This document shows positions 10,983 to 22,800 of a stretch of 64,000 nucleotides of DNA, piece by piece. Origin of the DNA: Scortum barcoo (lineage: Eukaryota; Chordata; Actinopteri; Centrarchiformes; Terapontidae); the NCBI GenBank assembly GCA_023238725.1, contig CM041551.1:8793759-8857758 (forward strand). The letters are read 5' to 3'. Each line of letters opens with the position of its first letter. Position 1 is the stretch's first letter. A program made the translations under genes and the position numbers. Below the pieces are notes generated by a model. The model did not search any database. It saw nothing but the letters and a program-made list of their open reading frames with translations, and had not been told where the DNA came from.

Positions 10983-12150
10983 ACAATATACAATAATAAT
11001 ACAACAATAAACAACAACAAAAAAAAACATATGGTCCTTTGCAATTTGCTAAAACAAATAAACACTGAGCAGCAAGTCCAATTGCAGCTGCTTTGTATGG
11101 AATAGCCGTATTTGTCCAAGCAGTTGGGTCTTGTCATGTACTTTATGCACAGTCACATCACCATGACCAATACACTAATCTCTGCCATTCTCCTCTGGCT
11201 ACAATGAGCTGAAGAAGGTTAACTTCACCTTCCAGGGTAAATAGAAAAATGAACCACAATGGCTGTCTGGGATGGGGTTATAAACAGTGGTTATTAACTC
11301 AGCTCTGCAGGTCGTTTGCACGCAGAGAGATTTGTGAAACGTTGTGGCTTTGAAGTTTCTGAGATAAAGAACAACAAGAATCAATAGATAATTTGTTTAT
11401 ATTAAGGATACATTTACATACACTGGGGAACTCTTCTGTTTGTCTGTGATTTAGGCGGTGGGAGTTTTTATATTTTATTCTTTCCAGATGTAAGCCGATC
11501 TGATCCCAGTCTGACGTCTGAACTTGTACTGACATTTTGTCTTCAGAGTCCACTACAGCTCAGGAGTGACATAGTCTTTGTGAGTGTCAAGGATGCAATT
11601 TGCATCGGAGTAACTGATACTTTCAACCGAAGTAAGAGGGCTCTTCACAGAAGGATAAATGCAACCGCATCACAGTGAAACATTGTCAGCAGAGAGTAAA
11701 ACATGTCAGAGACTTGAGGAATAAGTGCCTTCACTTACTCCAGTCCATTTCTAGGTCTTTCGCTTGACAGTTTTGGAACAACGGTAATATATTCTGGCAC
11801 CAGGTCTGAAGACAATTATCTGAAATTGCTGCTTTCGCATCTAGATTTGCTTGTCTCCACCATTTTCATCTCAATCCAATCCAATCTGAAACCATTTGAG
11901 CAAATAAAATGATATTTACCTCATCTTCTGTTACAAGCTTTCAAAATCACAGGCTTTGGGAAAAATCAATACAAAATGCCAGCTTAGCAGCAGATGTATG
12001 CTCTGTGAGAATGCTAACTTTTCCTCTTCATATGTCTCCCCATTCCCCTACAGAGGCAGAGGGAAGAGACTGGGAGCAGGAAAAGAAGCTCCTCACCATC
12101 AACTAGGGGGGTGGATATTGTGGTGGATGTTTATAAACTACTTGTGCTTG
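10983..12150. other. Noncoding spacer
   Basis: Starts with A-rich AAT/CAA repeats (10983-11025), then mixed AT-rich sequence. No gene, no transposon hallmark. Small open frames on both strands have no domain. Confidence 0.6.
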
Positions 12151-12153
12151 CAG

Positions 12154-12355
12154 GCCGAATGCACGATTGTCTTGTCCGAGACGCTAACCTTTAGCATCTC
12201 GCTGCGCTTCGGCGCATCTTACAAAGTTCACTGCGAGAAGGGAGTCTTGACCCTGCGGATGATTTGGAGGACTGAAATACCACTTTCATTTATTATTTAT
12301 CCAGGCTGGCCGAGGGGAAAGCAAGCCGTGGCGCTGTCATACCTGACTGGCTAAT
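12154..12355 (+). other. Possible untranslated or unknown exon
   Basis: A GC-balanced, CpG-containing 202-base block is bounded by GTGCTTGCAG (acceptor-like, ending 12153) and GTAAGA (donor-like, 12356-12361). One frame is open across nearly all of it but ends in TAA at 12352-12354, four bases inside the putative exon. I recognise no protein family in its translation. It could be a terminal coding part, a noncoding RNA exon, or a CNE with chance splice signals. Confidence 0.2.
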
Positions 12356-12361
12356 GTAAGA

Positions 12362-13370
12362 AGTGGCCATCTCACTGCAACCCTGGGGAATCAAAGCCCA
12401 TTACTGGTTTGAGAGATGGCCTAATGTCCACTGTGAACACACACACCAGATCTAAACATTAGGATGGGAGTGAGATGTACGTACACAAACGCACACTCGG
12501 TGCAAACAAGACGTTGTGTGGAGGTCTGAGATGGGAGGTGAACATCTTAATGCTTCAGAGTCCTGGAGAGATGAGAAGTAAACATTTATAATTCAAATCT
12601 GGTGTTGTAAGATTTCTTGTAACTCCAACAAAGCCGATTCATTATTGTGTACAGTTTTTTACGTTTGCAGGATGAAATTTGTCCAACTGGGAACATGGCA
12701 TTCATGTCAGCAATCACTGAGACAATAACACAGTGAAGCCTGAGGTCTTGTAATGCTAAGAGGTCAATCAGTGTATCACATTCATCAAAATTATTCCAAC
12801 ATTTAAAAAAAGCTGGAAAATATACATTCAGATAGCTTGATAGTTGCCGTTATGGTAGGTACGGCTATTATTGTACCTCTGTTTTCTATCTGTTAAATTC
12901 AGTTTTTTCATGCAAAAAGTGTATTTCAGTCACCTCAATGTATACATATCTGAATAACTAATTCAGTAATTTATTCACAGTCAAAGGGCACTGATTGGGT
13001 CTTTAAAATATAATTCACTTCTAATAATAGTTTGCCCATTATGGGGACCATTTCTAATGTGAAAGAACTATTTTTACACATTTTAGCAGGTTGGAATGTA
13101 CAATTGCCACCTTATCTACTTTACTGTGTGTGTGTATGTGTGTGTGTGTGTAATTGTCAAGATGGAGGCTTAATGACCCTTTGGATCTTCAGCCGAGGTG
13201 TAGCTAATGAAGCATGTGTGTATGAAGTACAGGCCTCTGCCTTTTAATGGGAGATTCCTATCAATACCATAGATTGGATTAATATTTCAAAGTTAATGTT
13301 TTTGTTGAAGAATTTGCAAAACAAACATGAGATGAGGCTTCACAGTCGCTTGTGCAGGAAAATGCAATTT
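12362..13370. other. AT-rich spacer with one microsatellite
   Basis: No gene. (GT)n at 13125-13151. The 71-codon open frame at 13032-13247 is largely the GT repeat. Confidence 0.65.
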
Positions 13371-13374
13371 TCTC

Positions 13375-13515
13375 CGACTTAGCCGCTCATCTTTTTAATT
13401 ACAGACTTAATAGCTTTATAGATTTTTGAAAGATGAATTCTTATTGGCATTTTTATAATTACTGGTCTTTATTGCTTTTTATGAAAATAATCGTCAAGGC
13501 TCATTTACCCCACAA
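13375..13515. promoter_or_regulatory. CNE-like AT-rich block
   Basis: Repeat-free block packed with AT cores (CTTTTTAATTACAGACTTAAT near 13392, TTTATAATTACTGG near 13452) without simple-sequence character. This style is typical of homeodomain-bound developmental enhancers. Conservation is not tested. Confidence 0.35.
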
Positions 13516-15480
13516 ACCCTTAGGCCAGGCAGATGTGTTTCAATGATGAGGGCAAATAACCTCCAAAACATTGGTTCTCATTTTTCAACTGTCTGAATTC
13601 CTTACTAAATCAGCAATTTTCTTTTTCTTAATGTAAATAACTTCTTTATGTCCATAAAACCGATTATTTATTCTCACTTTTCAAACCAGCAGTTTCAGTA
13701 CCAAATGTGTACAGACATCGGCTGTCATTAAAAGACGATGCAGTACTGATTGGACAGCATGTTCAAACATACTGTGAACCCCAGAGGCAACTAAAACCAG
13801 AACAATACACATTGGCCCACAGTGACGCAGAGTTTGGCCAGAATATCACATATGTCAACATACTATCAAATGTGCTGCTAAAATAACTGAACCTTTTCAG
13901 CATTAACACGTGTACAGAGCCAGAGTGAGCCAAGGCTGCCTCAGAGCTCTGACCGTAGAGAAAATATATCTGGACACTTCAGCAAAAACATATTTAGAAG
14001 AGCTGGCCAAGGTTTCCTCATGTAGTCTGCAAAGGCCTTCGAGTGCAGCAGCCTTAGACAAACAGTGGCACCGAGCCATACCCTGCTAATAACTTTGACA
14101 GTGAATTCGGGCAGGCAGAAGAAATTCAACCATATGAATTTGTGGGACAGCAAAGCAGGCAAATGATCTTTTGTGAAATTCATACCCACCAATGGAAGGG
14201 ACTATTCCAATTACTATTTAATTTAGGCTGAGATCCTGCTCAGAGGGAAGAGTGTGCATTTGGCTAGCCTCATCACCACTAAAAGGGAAATATGCATTGA
14301 TTTAGCCTTGAACTCCCTGTTGAACTTGGCTGGCCAGCTTCACTGTGGTTTCCCAGTACATTCCCAGTCCCTCCTCCGTCGTCCGGGACCCAGCCTGGAT
14401 ACAGACAATAACCGGAAAGAGTATTTAGAACATTTTGGAATAAAGTGGATGTAAATTTCACCCTTTACATTTGCCAGAAGCATCTGTTTTATCTATAAAT
14501 GCGAAGTTCCAAAGAGCCAAAGCTGTGGAATATTTCAACCCGTGCTTTGTTTTATTGGTTTGGAAGCACAAAGGGAAAGAAAGAAAAGTCAAAATATGAT
14601 TTTTTTCCCCCCTGGACCCCCTGCTAATAGGCAAGCCTGGCCTCTCTGTAAGCTATCCCAATCGGCACTTTCTCATAATAAGGCCATGGGTCATTTGCCA
14701 GGGCCAGGGCCAACTGAACATGTTCACAGCACTAAATGGTAAGAACAAGTCATTTGCTTGAATATTGTATATAAACCAGTTGGCAAATCATATTTATGGC
14801 ACTGAGATTAAAGCGAAAATCAATTTAGCTTTTGGGGGGAAATTGAGTTTCTCATAGTGTGAATAAGTGTTGGCTTAGCCTGTCTGGCCTTGGCTGTGTC
14901 TGCTGAAACTCTAAAAACAGTCACTGTTTTGGTTCCAACATTTTCGGTCTCTATGGCGCTGGATCCTGAGCTGCAGTGTAGAGTCAGTGTGGTCTGAAGA
15001 GTCTCTCTGTATGTCTGCTACACATGTGAATATGCTCGACAGATGTTAGCTGGCTCCCAGGCAGACAGGCTCTCCTCCCCCTGGCCTTTTTGGCTCTGGT
15101 TGTGACATGGTGACACACAGTAGCATCTGGAGTTCAGACTGGGTCACCCAGGGCAAACACGATACAGAGGAGTACATCACTCCCTCTTTGAAGACCTTCC
15201 ACGACTTTGAAACGGATGATCATGAGATGATTTTGGAAAAACACTGTCTTCCTTATCTGCTGTGCATACTGAGGCAGGCATATTTAGTTGTTTTTTTTAC
15301 ATCATTTCACTGCTAAACCCTACTCATATTTTGGCAGTTCAATCGCGTTGGTACTTGCTTAAGACAAGAAGCAGTAGCAACTGTAAGACTCAGACATATT
15401 AACAGTGATTGCAAGGTGTTTTTTCACTTGAGGCAACCACCAAAAACATCTGATACTCACTTTATGGAATGGACCCAAAG
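13516..15480. other. Noncoding spacer
   Basis: Mixed composition with no microsatellite or transposon hallmark. Several small open frames (for example 14254-14454, 15107-15316) have balanced composition but no recognisable domain or paired splice signals. The blocks around 14230-14450 and 14590-14720 are less AT-rich and could be regulatory. Confidence 0.45.
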
Positions 15481-16310
15481 GAGAAGAAATCAGCTGTGTG
15501 TTATTGATTGCACAACGTCTGAGCACAAACCATCCAGAGAAAAACTAGAATTTCCAGTCTCCATACGGCTGCATAGACATAAGAGTGTGATATGATATTG
15601 GAATAACCTGAAAATTACACACAGTGATACGTACTGAAAACATCGTATAAAAGTATAGACACAAAATGCAATATTCATAGAGCTTACATTCACAGCTGAA
15701 TGCAGCAAAGAAACATAAACCCAAAACTCATTGAAAGTCAAAAGTAGATTCCCAGTAGGGGCCCTTTAAACCATATGTGAATTCAAATTAAATTAAACCC
15801 TATAGCATCTTTAGTACCAAAGGCAGCCAACCCCAATTCATTCCCAGTATGCTGCCAAAGGACATATTTGAGAATGAACAATAAAAAAGATGCCTGGTTG
15901 CCTTTAAACCACAAGACTGTGATTTGTTGTTTTATTTCTTACAAGAAGTTAAGCGATGAGGAGCTTTTTCGGTTTCAAATTATGCTCATTTTTTTGTACC
16001 TATTGCTATTTATGATGATCTATTTGACAGAATTGTGAACATTGCTGTTTTTTGATTGTCAGCGACGAATACAAAGAAGATCAGAACCCACACCTATTTA
16101 AAAATACCCTTTTTTTTTCTCTGCCTTGCCTTTGTGTTAGATTTGATACAGAACTATTTGTCTACATTTCCTTTGTTAGCTGACAGTCAACCATGTTCAG
16201 AGACAGTCAAGCGTCAGCTCATGAAACAAACATTTAGCAAGCGCACAACAGCAAAGCTGCCAGCTGATGCGCACCCGTTCAAATCCATCCCGTCATGTAA
16301 ATAACTTGTT
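15481..16310. other. AT-rich spacer
   Basis: Nothing recognisable. T-rich runs at 16110-16125; no repeat family identified. Confidence 0.6.
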
Positions 16311-16314
16311 TCAG

Positions 16315-16520
16315 TGTGCTTTCAATTAAAGCGGAGGACGGAGTGCCATTGCTGCCTTTGATGGATGAGCTTAGATATTGGAGTGTACCGTTGGATGACA
16401 AAACGTTCCCCCACTCCACCTCAACTCCTCTTTCCTATTGATTGTCCTGGCGGTTATTCATCAGGGCGGTGGCCACTGTCAGATCAGCTGCTCCTTCTCC
16501 TCACAAAACACATTTTCCAC
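16315..16520. promoter_or_regulatory. CNE-like noncoding block
   Basis: Repeat-free block beginning TTTCAATTAAAGCGGAGGACG, with CCTTTGATGG (TCF/LEF-like, near 16357) and CTATTGATTGTCC (PBX-like, near 16436). Stops occur in all frames. A regulatory role is inferred. Confidence 0.3.
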
Positions 16521-17595
16521 AGTTATTGATAAAGCTATTTGACCTTTTATTTAAATGTGTCTGTGTGTATGTGTGTGTGGGGGGCTGTGTGTATGCGTCT
16601 GTGTAACGTGCACACATCTGTGTTTTCTTTCTCTCTGCTCTTGCCAGAGGCTTGCAGATCACTGCAGCTACATGAATAAAGTCAGGCTGTTTTGATTAAC
16701 GCCAAATGAGTAGGTCTATTCTTTGCAGATGTCTGTTTCAGCAGTACTGAGCCTTGCTTTCACATAACAAAAATAAACCCCAAACCTGTTTTACAGTTTG
16801 GCAAAGGTAAGCACACACATACACGATTTGCACACACATATGCCTGTATTCATATACATCAGTGGTCTCACACATACTGTGACTTGCATACCAACATACA
16901 TACTTTTTCAATGTTTTGAATATTTTCTGCTCTTTTATCAAGGTGAAGACAGGCTGTTTTGGCTGAGAGTCCAACAGTAAATGTGCCCTGAGTTAAAAAG
17001 GCCAACAGTGGAGGCTTTGGTTATACAGTGGCTGATGCAAGGAAAGGATAATGACTTAACAGGACCTTTGTGTTGTCAGTGATTGCAGCAAATGTTATGA
17101 TATGGACAAAGATCTAGATCTAAAAAAATACACCACAGTACAACTTACATGTTGCAGGTCTCTTAAAATACAGTTGTAGTTTCTGTAAAAGTGTGTAGTG
17201 GCCATTCTCATATTCTTGACAGGAAGTGATTAGGTATGTTAAAAGGTACACAACTCATCATTACACAGAGGACATATGACAACAAGTGATCTGAAAAATG
17301 TGGGTGACATACAGTACAAGGTCTCTTGTACTGTAGGTATCCATGGATCGAGTTTCCTCGGTTTCAGGGAGGATGACCAAAGTACTAATGTATGTTCAAG
17401 GTTATGAATGAACTTACACACATACCACATACAGTTTTGCAAAGTAAAGAAAAGCTTATTGCCTACAGCGATACAAAGTACAGATCAAGGCTGTGAAAGG
17501 AACCACACAACATGTATTTACCAATGGCATTTGAAAGTTTACATCCACATTGAAAACTGTAAAAATACATTTATCAACTACATGACTTTCCCTTC
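16521..17595. other. Noncoding spacer
   Basis: GT-rich tract at about 16560-16600 and CA-rich patches at 16810-16850. No gene, no transposon signature. Confidence 0.6.
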
Positions 17596-17599
17596 TGAT

Positions 17600-17930
17600 T
17601 TACTGTACACTTTATAATATCCATAATTAATAATGCTGAATTGATAGCTAATTAAACTTTAGTCAGTGTTTAGTAAACTATTTATTAACTATTTATTTGT
17701 GGACTCATAGCATTGTGAATACTATATTAAGTTTAAATTAGTTAATGATTACAACATTATTTCTAAACCTTGAAGAAATCATTTGTAAAGCATTTGTATA
17801 CATGACATAGATGGATATATTTGAATATTTGTAAGACTTTGTAAATGGTAAATAAGTTGTTTGTAAACCACCTAGAAACATTATTTGAATGGCTATTACT
17901 CAATCTGTGTCTTACGTTACTGTATATTAT
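17600..17930. repeat. AT-rich probable dispersed repeat
   Basis: Degenerate TTTGTAAA-type words recur (near 17785, 17830, 17838, 17860) among TTATTAACTATTTATT-like words. This word style occurs in AT-rich miniature elements common in fish genomes. No terminal inverted repeat or target duplication was found, so the family is unnamed. Confidence 0.3.
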
Positions 17931-18235
17931 CGATTATTATATTGATTATAAAATCCACTCCAACAAGCAGGGACAGTAACGTTTTACTCAGTCTCGGAAA
18001 AACATTCTCATGTCCTTCAAGGCAGAAAACTCAATAACCATGTCATATAATTTCCCAACAGACTTCAGGTTTTTCACAATAAACGACTCCACTTGTACTT
18101 TGGCCAAGTCTCTCCTGTCCAGATGTGTACTGGCCAGTTTTAAAAAAGCCATCCGATTTTCACTCAGTGGTGTTTTTGTTCAGTTCTTCACCAAATTATA
18201 ATGACATTTTTACCGCATCTTTGGCAGCTAACAGC

Positions 18236-18350
18236 ACTGGATGAAAGTTAGACGGAAACTAATCAAAGTCTTATAATTCAAGTATGGTTATGGTTAGGTA
18301 ACTAAAACCACTTGGTTAAAAAGATCAGGGTCATGTTTAAATTTGACATA
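18236..18350 (+). repeat. Fragment resembling a widespread percomorph repeat
   Basis: The word series GGTTATGGTTAGGTAAC, TAAAACCACTTGGTTAAAAA and GATCAGGGTCATG matches, from memory, a short repeat scattered through many percomorph genomes. Its class is unknown to me and its ends are not defined here. A repeat-library search would settle it. Confidence 0.35.
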
Positions 18351-19060
18351 AGTCCACTTGGACTTACAGTATGAAACAAAGGAATCATGAAATTGAGGGG
18401 GAGAATGAATAGCATGATCAAAACAAAGATAGATTTTCAGTTGGTGTTTTTATTTATGTGATGACTCACAGCTGTGTTTATATGGTGATTTTAAACCCTG
18501 TTGAGATTGAGGCACAACAGTTTTATCCTATGAAATTCGGGCTCATGTCTTTTCCTTGCTATCAATAATTAAGACTAGATCTTGGAATGAAAAAGTAATT
18601 TCCCTTGAAAGAACCGGATAGAATCGACATAAACCCCAGCCCTAAAAACACACCCCGAGAGGTATCTAAAAGCTCAGTAGGTGCCAATAAAAGTGGAAAA
18701 ACAGAAATCTTTCTAGCAAAACACAACAACAAGAACAAGAACAACCCATTGAAGTGGAGAAGTGAAAAACAAGAGAGACTTAAGGTGATTCTCATCTTCG
18801 ACTCCAAAGCCTGGGCACTCAAAAAAAAAAAGTGGGAATGTAATTTCCCAGACTAGGAACATAAGCCAAGAGTAATCTGGCCTGTAATACCTCATAGTCC
18901 TTAAATAAAAGCCCTCCATTTTAAGTCTTCAACCTCGTTTTTTTTTACCCCCTCCCATCCCCACCTTTAATAGGATTTGGTAGAAAATGGCTTTGTGAAT
19001 CGCTCCTCTCCGTCTTGCTCAAGGAAGAGCGGGCTATTCTCATTGAGAAGTGCTTAATTG
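18351..19060. other. Spacer with a CNE-like end
   Basis: 18351-18930 is AT-rich without features; its open frames have no domain. The block at 18965-19080 (AAAATGGCTTTGTGAATCGC, then CTTAATTGCTTTAAATGACTG) is repeat-free and looks CNE-like. Confidence 0.4.
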
Positions 19061-19400
19061 CTTTAAATGACTGATGATACATCTAGGGAGAAGGGCCTTG
19101 AGCTAGGGGCCAAAGCCGACCGCAAAACAGATAGCTCTCCTGGACGATGGGAGGTGTGCCCCAGTGTACGCCTGTGTGAGACAGCGTACATTTGTGTGTA
19201 CGTGTTTGTAACAAAGATGAGCTGCTGGGGATAGACGGTTCTCCATAAGAGTCATAAGGGCGTGCACATAGCGCACGGACGTGCATCTCCCTGTGTGTGT
19301 GTGTGTGGATGTGCATGTATGTATGTGTGTATCTGTTTGTGAGAGAGGGAGAGAGGGTCACCAGGCAGTGTTCGTCCTATCGACACCCCAGTAACAGACT
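19061..19400. other. GT-rich noncoding stretch
   Basis: Interrupted GT/GTAT repeat at about 19190-19345, which accounts for the minus-strand His/Thr-rich open frame. No gene. Confidence 0.7.
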
Positions 19401-20224
19401 AAATTAAAGCTGTGATGAATTGTGGCTGTCACGGCAGGAGAGAGGGGAGACTCTGCGCCGTATTCCACCTCTGATTAGGTGGGGATAGAAAGATACAGAA
19501 TATCATTATCAATATGTAGCACTATATTTTCATTAGATTTTTCTCTCCGCGGTGGACAGCTTGATAGCAGGATGATTTTTCATTTCAAGAAAAGATTAAA
19601 CATCTTCATCGATGTCAGCGAGGAGTTTAGTTGAAATTTTTGCCGCGTTTTCTGTCTGCGATGGGAACGCGTGTGATGATCTCAAAGCAGCTCTGACGCT
19701 TGGGATCATACCCTTTTCTTATTAATAAAACAATTTTTAAAGCTGGCAAAGGTGTGCAACTTGCGCAATTAAAGTGTAAAATGTAGAAATCCTAAAAGCT
19801 CTTTCATCATAGTAGGAAGCTTGTGGCCGTATAGGAGGCAGAAGCTCTTGGCTGTTTACTACGAGTAGAAAGTCGCAGCAGAAGCAGGGACTGAGGGGTG
19901 TTGCATGTTTGTGCTTGCTGCGCTTTGAAAGTGGCATCCGTTGGGTAGACCACAAGGTTTTTTTTTATTCAGTCACAACTGCGATGGTATACCTGAGGAA
20001 GCAACACAATGCATCAAAAACACAAATTTAGCTCGGTTAAGTTGCATGTACACACTGTACTTTTCAGGACTAATGAGGCAGAAGTAGTTCTTTGAGGTTC
20101 AAATCAAACACACACAGCAACACAGGCAGCAAACAACTGATGCGTGCCTGCTGAACTCATTTTATGAAGAATATATTCTCCGCACAGGGTTAGCAAACAT
20201 GAAAGTATCCAAGGTTTTTTTGGC
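19401..20224. other. Noncoding stretch, first part CNE-like
   Basis: 19490-19740 is repeat-free with homeodomain and FOX-like cores (CATTTCAAGAAAAGATTAAAC near 19580) and some CpG. 19741-20224 shows nothing recognisable. Confidence 0.4.
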
Positions 20225-20304
20225 CACATTAAAATAAGATTATTTCTAAGAGTTGCTTTGAAATGGTCCAAAGCAACTCTTAGAAATATTCTCCACACAA
20301 TGTG
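20225..20304. ncRNA. Candidate short stem-loop (pre-miRNA-like)
   Basis: A perfect 20-bp inverted repeat pairs 20241-20260 with 20269-20288 around an 8-base loop. An outer 6-bp stem (CACATT 20225-20230 with AATGTG 20299-20304) extends it to 80 bases with an internal bulge. Size and shape suit a miRNA precursor on either strand, although the loop is short. I do not recognise a known miRNA in it. A relic of a hairpin-type miniature transposon is the main alternative. Confidence 0.3.
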
Positions 20305-20439
20305 TCTGCAGTTTTACACATAAAGACGGACTGTTTCCGCTGTTAAACAATCAGTTTAAACACGAGTTGCTCTGAGGTTCTGGTCTGGTTTTGCCACAAA
20401 TCTTACCTGAACCGTGAATTTGAACACCTCTGGAGCTCA

Positions 20440-20660
20440 CGACCCCCCCGGGTTGAGTCTACGGCAGGAGAGGCTGGTAATCAGATGTACACGGAGACTG
20501 TCATCAGCGGCGAGGCAGACTTTTGCAGACTTATAAGAATTGTTTTGTGCTCTCTCCTAGCCAATCTTTTCGAATTGTTCCCATCTGAATCATCGTGGTA
20601 GCTCCACGGCGGCACCAATCACATATATAGAAATAGAGGGAGAAAGACAGAGGGAGAATG
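20440..20660 (+). promoter_or_regulatory. CNE-like block with CCAAT and TATA boxes
   Basis: Repeat-free CpG-containing block. CCAAT at 20561-20565 and again at 20615-20619, then TATATAG at 20624-20630. The first CCAAT lies about 60 bases upstream of the TATA-like box, the usual promoter spacing. No recognisable open frame follows, so a promoter role is speculative. Confidence 0.25.
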
Positions 20661-21740
20661 GAATGTAATTGCGAGAAGGACAAAAAACGCAGCCGCATTA
20701 TTGTGAGCTATTCTCAAAGAAATAAGGGCTTTTGCTTTTCTTCGGTTTCAGTGTGCGTACGTGTGTGTATGGGTGGTTCTTTAGAAATATTAGCATTTTT
20801 CAGATGCTTGTGTGCAACTGATTGTTGTGACCTCACTGAGGTCTAAACAACACCTATAGAAAATGTTATGACCTTGTCTCAAATCCTGCTTTTTAATTGT
20901 AACAGGGTAGTTGCTCCTATTGTATTTATTTTTGTTTCCAAGTGAATATTTGCATGAGGCGGTGAGAGATGAAACGTAGGGATAATGTTGTTTTCGATTA
21001 GTTTATGGATGATGAGGCCTCTGACGTATGCCTTTTGTGAAATAATAAATGTATTTTCCAGTAGCAAGGAACCCTAACACAAAGCAAATGGTATGCAAAT
21101 ATTTCACTTCATTTCACTTCAGTTTGTCGGATTTAACCCTTAATAGCTCCTCTCTCTATCTTCATCTTTTCATTCCACCAAAGTACTCTTTTCACCACTT
21201 GTCACACATTGTGGTTGCTATTTTCTTGCCAGTTATATTCAAATAGTACTCTGCAGTAGGGAAGAAATGAAATATTTCACAATGTAGGTCCAGAATCACA
21301 CACTACTAGTATTCCACTAAAATGCTCCCTCAATATGTGTGTTTTTAATGACAGATGCAAAATAAAATAAAAATAAACTCTACTGTGTAGCAAATATGGC
21401 TTCCTTACTTTACATGGTTCACAAATGAAAGCAAGTAAATGGATTAAACATGACTTTTTTCTGTATTAATGGTTCTTAACTCCAGTCTTGTATATATTCC
21501 GTGTATCAATGTTTCCCCCAGAGATATGTCTTGGCAGAGCCGCTCAAACGCTATTTACACCATGTGATACTAGAGTTCTCAATTGAAAGCGATACATGGG
21601 AAACTATTTTAGGTGACCCGACCCCAGGTATTCAGTGGTTAGGGGAATACACATATATCCTCCCATGGTGGTAGGCTGTGCATGTGTATATATTGTTTTA
21701 TCAGTGACCCGTATCCTGTTTACCTGATGGAGGCAAAAGC
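20661..21740. other. AT-rich spacer
   Basis: Nothing gene-like or repetitive beyond short GT patches near 20755. Small open frames have no domain. Confidence 0.6.
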
Positions 21741-21816
21741 TCAGTGTCGAAACTCCTTAAAAGTCAAAGCCAAAAAGGGCGGGTGGGGGGGCATCCAAAC
21801 GTATACCACATGTTAT

Positions 21817-21857
21817 CACACACACACACACACACACACACACTCTCTCTCTCTCTC
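21817..21857. repeat. Compound (CA)n(TC)n microsatellite
   Basis: CA tract passing directly into a TC tract. A second CA tract lies at 21945-21970. These generate the overlapping repeat-driven open frames at about 21744-22073. Confidence 0.95.
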
Positions 21858-21970
21858 CACCAGCCGTGGGGCATGCCATGGTTACCTTGGAACTTTTTAA
21901 CGTGGACCAGCTGGTGTACTTGGGTTAATTGTGAAATTGCATTGCACACACACACACACATACACACACA

Positions 21971-22800
21971 TTTGCAGAGGATCAAAGGGAGTTGGAGCCC
22001 TGCACAGCAGCCCTTCTGCTCCTGCCCTTGGCTAAATGGACGACCAAACATTCCAGGCTGTCCAGCCCAGTAATATCTGGCCTGCAGCCTAATGAAGATG
22101 GACTGTGTTTATAATTCTCATGTTTGCTCTGATCACTAACATAATCCCTTCCCTTCTATACACAAAACATGGAGACAGAAAACACTCTGTTTCTTCATAT
22201 TAAGTCAAAGTGCAAGAAGAAAAGGAGAACGAGAGAAGTATGTAAAGATGAAATACAAACCCTGCTTCAGTAGACTTTGTAGCTCTTTGCATTTTCACAC
22301 AGGGCATTACATGATCTCAAACAAAGGAGAAGGCACCAAGGGATGTTTTTCTGCCTGCTTGAGACTTTGACACCTGCCTCGCCGCAGCAAATTGGAATGG
22401 CTCACTCTCAAATGAGATTTCTGCCCGCCGCATGGGGAGAGAAAAAAAGGTCACCCATTACAACTATTCTACATGATTCACAGAGTTATCACATCTCTGC
22501 TCGCCTACCTTCCCTTTAATTAGCTTCGGGGACCTGGGCGAGGTGTAGGTACATCTTAGCGCGCGTGTGTATGTGTGTGTTTGTGCACGCCTGTCTGATA
22601 TACACAGAGGCTCTATTTCTCTCTTGCTTTCTCTCCCTTCATCTAAGTCTCCACCAAAATTAAAATCCCATGTTGCTTTTCAGCGACATGCCGCATTTCT
22701 TTAACAACAAATTTATTGACCCATGAAATCTGGCCTTATTTAGCTCGCACTGTGAATCAGAGATTACTGTTATCACTCAGATGCATGCTACACTAGGACC
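21971..22800. other. Noncoding stretch with CNE-like patches
   Basis: Blocks at about 22370-22450 (CGCAGCAAATTGGAATGG) and 22505-22560 (TTTAATTAGCTTCGGGGACC) are repeat-free and GC-balanced. A GT tract sits at about 22562-22585. No gene recognised. Confidence 0.4.

Noticed and set aside
10583..11137. 184-codon minus-strand open frame
   Set aside because: Its centre is a translation of the TG/CA/TA compound repeat; no recognisable protein.
17530..17552. GAAAGTTTACATCCAC word resembling a Tc1 terminal sequence
   Set aside because: Only one short match, no inverted partner and no TA duplication found.
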